39,659 nt of DNA from Acidiphilium sp. PA (GTDB lineage: Bacteria > Pseudomonadota > Alphaproteobacteria > Acetobacterales > Acetobacteraceae), in the NCBI RefSeq assembly GCF_026191915.1, contig NZ_JAIMBY010000024.1:1-39659 (forward strand), in the 5' to 3' direction. Below, one piece after another: positions 33,980-39,659 of this stretch. The notes under the pieces were generated by a model. The model saw nothing but the letters and a program-made list of their open reading frames with translations, had not been told where the DNA came from and searched no databases. Within the stretch, counting starts at the first letter, position 1; each line of letters starts with the position of its first letter. Both the position numbers and the translations under genes were made by a program.

Positions 33980-34323
33980 TCAGACTTTCTTGTGAGAGGC
34001 AGCGCGCTTGTGCGCCGGCCGTCTTGCATGCGCCGGATGCGCGCTGGTCTGAAACATCGCGAGCATCCGGCCGGTCACCGCATAGCCGCCGGCGGCATTG
34101 CCGGCGCCCAGCAGCACGGCGATGAAGCCGATGATGCGTTCGGTCAGCGTCGTCGCATCGAGCAGCACGATGATGCCGCCGATCACCACGATGCCGTGGA
34201 CGAAATTCGAGCCCGACATCAGCGGCGTATGCAAAATCGCCGGCACCGGCCGATGATGATCCAGCCGGCAAACCCCGCCAGCATGAAAATATAGAGCCCG
34301 GTGAAACTATCGATCTGGATCAT
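33980..34323 (-). pseudogene. pntAB: NAD(P) transhydrogenase subunit alpha part 2, one-base frameshift
   Basis: The ATG at 34323 reads MIQIDSFTGLYIFMLAGFAG then WIIIGR, the normal N-terminus of the small membrane subunit PntAB (PntA2). At about 34244-34252 (GGCCGGTGCC) the frame slips: the continuation in the known family (RVPAILHTPLMSGSNFVHGI) is found in another frame, from 34246 to 33980. The span is 344 nt, one short of a multiple of three, so a single base, probably one G of CGGGTG, is missing. The second part is otherwise complete, with two more membrane helices and an odd basic tail (RRPAHKRAASHKKV). As read, the first frame ends after about 12 wrong residues and no functional subunit forms, unless a ribosome restarts at the in-frame GTG at 34246. 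Sequencing error is the main alternative. Confidence 0.85.
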
Positions 34324-34336
34324 GACAATCTCGCTT

Positions 34337-35056
34337 TCATGCCGCTTTCTGCGGGGTTGTCGCCTTCGGCGTGACCCTTTTGCCGGCGTGGGTGATGGCG
34401 GTCTGCGCCAGAATGTCGTCCTGCCAGTCGATCGTGATGACATTGTCCTTGAGCATCAGCGCGAGCAGGTTGAACACGTTGCGCGCATAGAGCGCGCTGG
34501 CATCCGCCGGTAGGCAGGACGGCACGTTGAGCGGCGCCGCAATGCTCACGCCACCCACCCGCACCGTCTCGCCCGGCACGCTCGCCTCGCAATTGCCACC
34601 ACCCTCGGCCGAAAGATCGACGATGACGGAACCCATTTTCATGCCCGCAACCTGCGCCTTGCTGATCAGCCGCGGCGAGCGATGGCCGGGGATGGCGGCG
34701 GTGGTGATGATCAGATCCGCCTGCTGGATATGCGTGGTCAGCACGGCATCGATCTTCGTGGTTTCGGCCGGGGTCAGCGCGCGCGCATAGCCGCCCTTGC
34801 CCGTCGCATCGACGCCGGTAGCCACGAATTTGGCCCCCAGCGAGGCGATCTGCCCCGCGGTATCTGGCCGCACATCATACCCCTCGACCATCGCGCCGAG
34901 CCGGTGCGCGGTCGCGACCGCTTCGAGCCCCGCGACCCCCAGCCCCATCACCAGAACCTTGGCCGGCCCGATCGTGCCGCCCGCCGTTGTCACCTTCGGC
35001 AACACGCGCCGCTCATGCGCCTGGGTTTCCTTCAAGACGGCGACGTTGACGTACAT
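34337..35056 (-). CDS. pntAA: NAD(P) transhydrogenase subunit alpha part 1, internally deleted
   Basis: PntAA normally has about 375-385 residues; this one has 239. The first 18 residues (VNVAVLKETQAHERRV) match the family start, then the chain jumps to LPKVTTAGGTIGPAKVLVMG, which in Rhodospirillum rubrum PntAA corresponds to FPMMMTAAGTVPPARVLVFG near residue 160. About 150 residues are missing in frame, including the N-terminal lobe and the RAQSMD loop (the RQD loop whose Arg, Gln and Asp contact the nicotinamide). The NAD-binding Rossmann motif (GLGVAGLEAVATAHRLGA) and the later VDLSAEGGGNC and NVPSCLPADASALYARN are kept. AAAGGGA precedes the ATG at 35056 at good spacing. It is probably expressed but catalytically impaired, or works in another way; a deleted relic is the simplest reading. 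Confidence 0.88.
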   Translation of the reverse strand: MYVNVAVLKETQAHERRVLPKVTTAGGTIGPAKVLVMGLGVAGLEAVATAHRLGAMVEGYDVRPDTAGQIASLGAKFVATGVDATGKGGYARALTPAETTKIDAVLTTHIQQADLIITTAAIPGHRSPRLISKAQVAGMKMGSVIVDLSAEGGGNCEASVPGETVRVGGVSIAAPLNVPSCLPADASALYARNVFNLLALMLKDNVITIDWQDDILAQTAITHAGKRVTPKATTPQKAA

Positions 35057-35100
35057 GGTAATCCCTTTATTGCAGCTGATCTGTTAAACGAGGCTCTGCG

Positions 35101-36483
35101 TCAGACCGGTGCCGCGACAGCGGCATAACGGACCAGTTTTTTATTGACGAATTCCTGAATGCCCATGTCGCCCAACTCGCGGCCATAGCCGGAGTCTTTG
35201 ATGCCGCCGAACGGCAGTTCGGCATCGGACCAGGAGATGTTGTTGATGAACATCATGCCGGTCTCGACCCGGCTGGCCACCCGCTTGCCGCGCGCGATGT
35301 CCTTGGTGAACACCGAGCCGCCGAGCCCGAAATCGGAATCATTGGCCAGCGCAATCGCCTCATCCTCGTTCCTGACGCGGAAGAACATCGCGACCGGGCC
35401 AAAGAACTCATCGCGAAACGCCGGGTTGCCCGGCTTCACATCGGTCAGGATGGTCGGCTGCATGAACGAACCGGGACGATCGATGCGCTTGCCGCCCAGC
35501 ACCACCGTGGCACCATGCGCCACCGCGACCTTGACCTGTTCGAGCAACTGTACCAGCGCCGCCTCGGTCGACAGCGGACCCAGCGTGGTCGCCTCATCGA
35601 GCGGATCGCCGGCTTTCAACGCACCCAGTGCGGCCTTGAACCGTTCAAGAAACTCGTCGGCCAGCGCCTCGACCACGATGAACCGCTTGGCCGCACAGCA
35701 GGTCTGTCCGCCGTTATACATGCGCCCCCACACCGCCCACTTCACGGTATGATCCAGATCGGCATCGTCGAGCACGATGAACGCATCGCTGCCGCCCAAC
35801 TCCATCGATGACGGCTTCAGATTCTGCCCGGCGCGTGCTGCAATCGAGCGGCCGGCGGCGACACTGCCGGTCAGCGCCACGCCCTTGATGCGCGCATCAT
35901 CGATTACGGTTTCGGTCTGCTCATGCGTGATCAGCAGATTGGTATAGAGCCCAAGCGGCCCGCCCGCCTCGATCCAGATTTTCTCGAACGCGATCGTGCA
36001 TTGCGGCACGCAGCCGGCATGTTTGACCATCAGCACATTGCCCGCCATCAGATGCGGCCCGGCGACCCGTGCCAGCTGATAATATGGAAAGTTCCAGGGC
36101 TCCACGCCAAAGATCACGCCGATCGGCGTGCTCTCCATATGCGCATCACCGATCACCGGGTGCAGCTCCTCGGGGGCCAGAAACTTCGCGGCGTTCTTGG
36201 CGTAATAGGCGAGAATGTTGGAGCTGAACTCCACCTCGCCGCGCGCCTCGTTGATCCGCTTGCCCATTTCAAGCGTCATGATATGGGCAAGCGCATCGGC
36301 CCGGTCATGCATGATGGCGGCAGCCTTGTTCACGATCACCGCGCGCTCGGCGTAGGATTTGTGCTTCCAGCTTTCGAAACATGCCGTCGCGGTCTCGATT
36401 TTTGCTTCAAGCTGCGCATCGGAGAGTTCGACGAACGTCTGCAACAGTCTGCCGTCGAACGGATTGACGCTTTGATAACCCAT
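35101..36483 (-). CDS. Aldehyde dehydrogenase, succinate-semialdehyde dehydrogenase-like
   Basis: The 460-residue protein is an NAD(P)-dependent aldehyde dehydrogenase of the GabD/Sad branch, starting YQSVNPFDGRLLQTF as those enzymes do. Catalytic residues are E228 (MELGGSD) and C262 (GGQTCCAAKR); the oxyanion Asn is N131 in EPWNFPYYQ, and the cofactor loop is TGSVAAG (205-211). In the cofactor strand the residue after K154 region reads KHAGCVPQCT, where many relatives have KHA-x-x-x-P. It lies 44 bp after the Zn-alcohol dehydrogenase gene and 44 bp before pntAA. In this context oxidation of acetaldehyde to acetate is a likely job, but succinate semialdehyde or another aldehyde cannot be excluded. 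Confidence 0.9.
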   Translation of the reverse strand: MGYQSVNPFDGRLLQTFVELSDAQLEAKIETATACFESWKHKSYAERAVIVNKAAAIMHDRADALAHIMTLEMGKRINEARGEVEFSSNILAYYAKNAAKFLAPEELHPVIGDAHMESTPIGVIFGVEPWNFPYYQLARVAGPHLMAGNVLMVKHAGCVPQCTIAFEKIWIEAGGPLGLYTNLLITHEQTETVIDDARIKGVALTGSVAAGRSIAARAGQNLKPSSMELGGSDAFIVLDDADLDHTVKWAVWGRMYNGGQTCCAAKRFIVVEALADEFLERFKAALGALKAGDPLDEATTLGPLSTEAALVQLLEQVKVAVAHGATVVLGGKRIDRPGSFMQPTILTDVKPGNPAFRDEFFGPVAMFFRVRNEDEAIALANDSDFGLGGSVFTKDIARGKRVASRVETGMMFINNISWSDAELPFGGIKDSGYGRELGDMGIQEFVNKKLVRYAAVAAPV

Positions 36484-36527
36484 GGAATTGGTCCTTTTCG
36501 GTTGTTATGCGTAAAGCCAGCTTTGGC

Positions 36528-37565
36528 TCACGCCGTGATGATGACCTTCAGCGCGTGTGATTTCGCGGCGTGGCCAAAGGTGTCATACGCTTCGATAATC
36601 TGATCGAGTTCGAAATGATGCGTGATCAGGCGTTTCGGATCGATCTTGTTGGCGCGCAGCACATTGAGCAGCATCGGCGTGCTCACGGTATCGACCAGCC
36701 TGGTCGTGATCGTGACATTGCGATCCCACAAATGTTCCAGATGCAGATCGACCTTGGTGCCGTGCACGCCGATATTCGCAATCACGCCGTCCGGTGCAAC
36801 GATACGCTCGCACAACTCGAACGTGGCCGGAATGCCGACCGCCTCGATCGCGGTATCCACACCGCGCCCCGCGGTCATGCCCATGATCGTCTCTACAGCC
36901 TTGCCATCGCCGCTGTTCACCGTCGCGGTGGCACCGAAACGCTTGGCGATTTCGAGGCGATTGTCATCGAGATCGACCATGATGATCTCGGCCGGCGCGT
37001 AGAATTGCGCGGTCAATAATGCGGCCAGACCAATCGGCCCGCCGCCGACAATGGCAACCACGCTGCCTGGCTGCACCCGTCCGTTGAGCACGCCGCATTC
37101 GAACCCGGTCGGCAGAATGTCGCTCAGCATCACCAGCGCCTCTTCATCCGCGCCTGCGGGAATGTGATACAGGCTGTTGTCGGCGTAGGGTATGCGCACG
37201 AATTCGGCCTGCGTGCCATCGATACTGTTGCCGAGAATCCAGCCGCCGGTTGTGCAATGCGAATACATCGATTTGCGGCAATAGGCGCACCGGCCGCAGG
37301 CGCTGATGCAGGAAATCAGCACATGGTCGCCCGGCTTGAACGCCGAAACCCCGGCCCCCACCGTCTCGATCACGCCGACACCCTCATGCCCCAGAATCCG
37401 CCCCGGCGTGCAGGTCGGCACATCGCCCTTCATGATGTGCAAATCGGTACCGCAGATCGTCGTCTTGCTGATTTTCACGATCGCATCGGTCGGCGCGATG
37501 ATGACCGGTTTGGCGTGATCGTCGAGCGATTGCTTGCCCGGACCGTGATAGATAAGCGCTTTCAT
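36528..37565 (-). CDS. Zinc-dependent alcohol dehydrogenase family protein
   Basis: The 345-residue medium-chain dehydrogenase has catalytic zinc ligands C38 (TICGTDLHI) and H60 with E61 (LGHEGVG), and structural Cys C90, C93, C96 and C104. The cofactor motif is GGGPIGLAALLTAQ near 173, followed by VDLDDNRL with the Asp that favours NAD. The pattern CGTDLHIMKGDVPTCTPGRI-LGHEG is typical of the alcohol dehydrogenases near isopropanol/threonine-type enzymes in acetic acid bacteria and rhizobia, distinct from AdhP encoded downstream. It is the first gene of the minus-strand fermentation operon, next to the FNR-type site. Substrate is probably a short primary or secondary alcohol; this is inferred. 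Confidence 0.9.
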   Translation of the reverse strand: MKALIYHGPGKQSLDDHAKPVIIAPTDAIVKISKTTICGTDLHIMKGDVPTCTPGRILGHEGVGVIETVGAGVSAFKPGDHVLISCISACGRCAYCRKSMYSHCTTGGWILGNSIDGTQAEFVRIPYADNSLYHIPAGADEEALVMLSDILPTGFECGVLNGRVQPGSVVAIVGGGPIGLAALLTAQFYAPAEIIMVDLDDNRLEIAKRFGATATVNSGDGKAVETIMGMTAGRGVDTAIEAVGIPATFELCERIVAPDGVIANIGVHGTKVDLHLEHLWDRNVTITTRLVDTVSTPMLLNVLRANKIDPKRLITHHFELDQIIEAYDTFGHAAKSHALKVIITA

Positions 37566-37704
37566 GTCTGACCCCGATGTTGGAGAAAATCATCCGCAAC
37601 CTCTCTGGCCTTCGAGCCGAAGTCGTCGCGCGATGATCGAAAATCGGTGGCCGTATCCGCGGGTCCCGACCGGCGCATCAGAGGCGCAAGCGCGCCGCGG
37701 GTCA

Positions 37705-37718
37705 TTGATCCAAATCAA
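37705..37718. promoter_or_regulatory. FNR/FixK-type binding site (anaerobox)
   Basis: TTGAT-CCAA-ATCAA is an exact match to the FNR/FixK/Dnr consensus (TTGAT-N4-ATCAA), a perfect palindrome of 5-bp arms with 4-bp spacer. It lies in the 287-bp gap between the divergent alcohol dehydrogenase (start 37565) and rhodanese (start 37853) genes, 140 and 135 bases from the two starts. CATAAA at 37753-37758 on the plus strand could be a -10, placing the site near -53. Low oxygen would thus control one or both operons. Confidence 0.7.
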
Positions 37719-37840
37719 ACCCTGAAATTAATCCAGTCAATCTGCCCCGGCCGCATAAAATTGGTGCGGGAGGACTGCGGCCATTCATTTCACTATTGTC
37801 ATCGTCGCCGCGACCAACGATATCACCGTCAGGTCTTTCG

Positions 37841-37847
37841 AAGGAGG
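37841..37847 (+). promoter_or_regulatory. Strong ribosome-binding site deciding rhodanese start
   Basis: AAGGAGG lies 5 bases before the ATG at 37853. This fixes the start there and not at the upstream in-frame ATG at 37796, which has no such site. Confidence 0.85.
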
Positions 37848-37852
37848 CAGCC

Positions 37853-38245
37853 ATGTCATACAGTTCAAGCCAGCACGTCGCCGAAGCCGCGCGCGTCACA
37901 GAGCGCCTCACCCCTGCCGAAGCCGTGAAGCTGATCGGCGATCACAGCGTCACCTTCATCGATGTGCGCGATCCGGCCGAACTCGCCAAGACCGGCAGCA
38001 TCGCCGGTGCCGTCAACGCCCCTCGCGCCCTGCTCGAATTCAAGGCCGACCCGGCGAGCCCGATGCACGAACCCGCGCTCACCAGCGGCAAACGCCTCGT
38101 TCTGTTCTGCGCCTCCGGCGGGCGCGCCGCGCTCGCCGCAAAAACCCTGCACGACATCGGGTTGCATCACGTCGCCCATGTCAGCGGCGGCGGCTTCGCC
38201 GCACTCGCACAGGCGGGCGCCGCAACAACGCCGCCGGCGACATGA
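37853..38245 (+). CDS. Single-domain rhodanese-like protein
   Basis: From the ATG at 37853 the protein has 130 residues. It is one rhodanese homology domain: LTPAEAVKLIGDHSVTFIDVRDPAELAKTGSIAGAVNAP (starting near residue 19; motifs FIDVRDPAE and GAVNAPR) and the active-site loop CASGGR with C86 as the persulfide-carrying residue. Such proteins move sulfane sulfur from thiosulfate or polysulfide to an acceptor such as cyanide, thioredoxin or glutathione. No signal peptide is seen. The gene begins the plus arm of the FNR-site pair, overlaps a 35-residue ORF as ATGA and is followed by acetate kinase. The link of a sulfur transferase to this fermentation cluster is unexplained. Confidence 0.9.
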   Translation: MSYSSSQHVAEAARVTERLTPAEAVKLIGDHSVTFIDVRDPAELAKTGSIAGAVNAPRALLEFKADPASPMHEPALTSGKRLVLFCASGGRAALAAKTLHDIGLHHVAHVSGGGFAALAQAGAATTPPAT

Positions 38246-38349
38246 ACCACGAACGAACGCCGATCAACCACATCCGGCGTGTGCTCGTCATCGTGACCAA
38301 CCGGCCGTACAAATGCCCCGTCTGTTCCGCGGCCCGTCCGGGCCGATGA
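38242..38349 (+). CDS. 35-residue ORF, possible relic of a sulfide:quinone-type oxidoreductase
   Basis: The ATG overlaps the rhodanese stop (ATGA) and the frame ends at TGA 38347-38349. The product has VLVIVTNRPYKCPVCSAARPGR at its end (two motifs: VLVIVTNRP and YKCPVC). In sulfide:quinone-like and related FAD oxidoreductases a segment such as P-P-Y-[KR]-C-P-x-x-P-Y-E is conserved, so this may be a fragment of such a gene that once followed the rhodanese gene. It may also be a real small protein with a CxxC pair, or chance. I do not assign a function. Confidence 0.35.
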   Translation: MNHERTPINHIRRVLVIVTNRPYKCPVCSAARPGR

Positions 38350-38361
38350 TGGCGCCTGGCA

Positions 38362-39531
38362 ATGGCTGATGCGGTGCTGATCCTGAACGCGGGTTCATCG
38401 AGCATCAAATTCGCGATGGTCGAAACCGGCGGCGCGCGCCTCGCCCATGGCCAGATCGAGCAGATCGGCGAGGCCCCGCATTTCCAGGGCTTCGATCGCG
38501 ACGACAAACGCGTGGTCGATCGCCACTGGCCCGATGGCGCGACCCTCTCGCACGAAGATCTGCTGACGCCGCTGCTCGACTGGGCCGAAACCCATCTCGG
38601 GGGCGATCGTCTGATCGGCGTCGGGCACCGCATCGTCCACGGCGGGTCCGATTTCATCGCCCCGGTCCGGCTCGACCCCGGCACTCTGGCCGCGCTCGAC
38701 CGGCTGACGCCGCTGGCCCCGCTGCATCAGCCGCATAATCTGGCTGCAGTCCGTGCGATCACCGCCATCCGCCCCAGTCTGCCGCAGATCGGCTGTTTCG
38801 ATACCGCGTTTCATCACACCATGCCGCCGGTCGCGACCCGCCTGCCACTGCCGGCGCGCTACCATGCCGCCGGCGTCCGGCGCTACGGGTTTCACGGCCT
38901 GTCCTACGAATTCATCGCCCACCGCTTCGCGGCGCTCGACCCCGTCCGCGCCGCCGGGCGGGTGATCGCAGCCCATATCGGCAACGGCGCCAGCGCCTGC
39001 GCCATGCGCAACGGCCGCTCGGTCGATACCACCATGGGCTTCACAGCGCTCGACGGGTTGATGATGGGCAGCCGCACCGGCGCGCTGGACCCCGGCGTGG
39101 TGCTCTACATGGCGCAGCATGAAACCCTGGCGCCGGATGCGATCAGCCATATCCTGTACAGTGAATCCGGCCTGCGCGGCGTCTCCGGCCTCGACTCTGA
39201 TATGCGCGTCCTGCTGGCGAGCGACCAGGCCGATGCCCGCCTCGCGGTCGATCTGTTCTGCCACCGCGCCGCGCGCGAAATCGCCGGCCTCACCGTGGCG
39301 CTCGGCGGGCTCGACGCACTGATCTTCACCGCCGGCATCGGCGAACACGCCGCCCCGGTCCGTCGCATGATCTGCGACAGGCTCGGCCATCTCGGCATCA
39401 CGCTCGACCCTTCAGCCAACGACCGCGCCGGCCCGATCATCAGCGCCCCGCACGCAAAAATCGCAGTCTGGGTGATCCCGACCGACGAAGAAGCCATCAT
39501 CGCCCGCCACACCATCGCCCTGCTAACCTGA
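38362..39531 (+). CDS. ackA: Acetate kinase
   Basis: The 389-residue protein is an ASKHA-fold acetate kinase, making ATP and acetate from acetyl phosphate and ADP in the cytoplasm. VLILNAGSSSIKFA (residues 5-18) is the N-terminal phosphate-binding signature with the conserved Asn; GVGHRIVHGG near 87 carries the substrate Arg; RRYGFHGLSYEFIA near 173-186 and HIGNGAS near 208 are the two other standard motifs, and DGLMMGSRTGALDPG near 232 and FTAGIGEHA near 320 complete the nucleotide site. Length is normal (about 390-400). It pairs with the phosphoketolase encoded on the other arm to give ATP from pentose phosphates. The ribosome site before the ATG at 38362 is weak. Confidence 0.95.
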   Translation: MADAVLILNAGSSSIKFAMVETGGARLAHGQIEQIGEAPHFQGFDRDDKRVVDRHWPDGATLSHEDLLTPLLDWAETHLGGDRLIGVGHRIVHGGSDFIAPVRLDPGTLAALDRLTPLAPLHQPHNLAAVRAITAIRPSLPQIGCFDTAFHHTMPPVATRLPLPARYHAAGVRRYGFHGLSYEFIAHRFAALDPVRAAGRVIAAHIGNGASACAMRNGRSVDTTMGFTALDGLMMGSRTGALDPGVVLYMAQHETLAPDAISHILYSESGLRGVSGLDSDMRVLLASDQADARLAVDLFCHRAAREIAGLTVALGGLDALIFTAGIGEHAAPVRRMICDRLGHLGITLDPSANDRAGPIISAPHAKIAVWVIPTDEEAIIARHTIALLT

Positions 39532-39541
39532 AAAATTCATG

Positions 39542-39557
39542 AAGCCGCATTCGGCTT
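39542..39557 (+). terminator. Hairpin after acetate kinase, possible terminator
   Basis: AAGCCG (39542-39547) and CGGCTT (39552-39557) are exact reverse complements around a CATT loop, starting 10 bases after the ackA stop and followed by only one more T. It could end the rhodanese-ackA transcript. Nothing else is recognised in the remaining sequence to 39659. Confidence 0.45.
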
Positions 39558-39659
39558 TGGGCGTCATGCGGGCTTTACAACCAGACATTGGGCAGTCGCG
39601 CGGAAGCGCCGGTGCGTTGATCCGGGGCTTGCGGGCTTGGTGATGGCGAGGCGCTGGGG

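Overview
The window is high-GC DNA (roughly 63-68 % by eye) from an alphaproteobacterium. A member of the Acetobacteraceae, Acidiphilium/Acidocella-like, is the best guess. It rests on the class I lysyl-tRNA synthetase, the split pntAA/pntAB/pntB genes, the phosphoketolase and the codon style; there is no rRNA gene to confirm it. No tRNA, CRISPR array, transposase or phage module was seen.

Region 1 (1-6256) is an accessory surface-glycan block. On the minus strand, reading leftward, lie a GT2 glycosyltransferase, a sulfotransferase, a second GT2 enzyme and the start of a large RIFT-barrel-like protein that leaves the window. To its right is a clearly AT-rich island (about 4081-6270) with a GT4 glycosyltransferase broken by one extra G in a G7 run and a convergent GT2 enzyme.

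Region 2 (6271-27430) is an XrtA (exosortase A, EpsH) exopolysaccharide/protein-sorting locus in two divergent operons around an AT-rich 0.6-kb promoter region (16893-17509). The minus operon runs: Wza-type export lipoprotein, chain-length determinant, BY-kinase-like ATPase, outer-membrane protein, ExeA-like ATPase, polysaccharide deacetylase, FemAB-like protein, glycosyltransferase, exosortase fused to EpsI. The plus operon runs: truncated polyprenyl-phosphate sugar transferase, PrsK, PrsR, PrsT, O-glycosylation-ligase-like membrane protein, a 72-residue membrane protein, a GT4 glycosyltransferase. Many junctions are ATGA overlaps. No PEP-CTERM substrate protein is encoded here, so the sorted proteins must be elsewhere.

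Region 3 (27381-39531) starts with lysK and continues as a redox/fermentation block. A minus-strand operon (Zn-alcohol dehydrogenase, aldehyde dehydrogenase, pntAA, pntAB, pntB, AdhP-type alcohol dehydrogenase, phosphoketolase) diverges from a plus-strand set (rhodanese, a 35-residue ORF, acetate kinase). The shared 287-bp gap holds a perfect FNR/FixK-type palindrome (TTGAT-N4-ATCAA), suggesting oxygen-responsive control of an acetyl-phosphate/acetate/ethanol module. The transhydrogenase alpha genes look damaged: pntAA has lost about 150 residues in frame and pntAB carries a one-base frameshift, while pntB is intact.

The points most worth checking are the G7 frameshift, the BY-kinase homologue without a single tyrosine, the truncated sugar transferase, the degraded pntA genes and the FNR-type site. 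I did not find a wholly unknown system; the unusual content is in variations on known ones.
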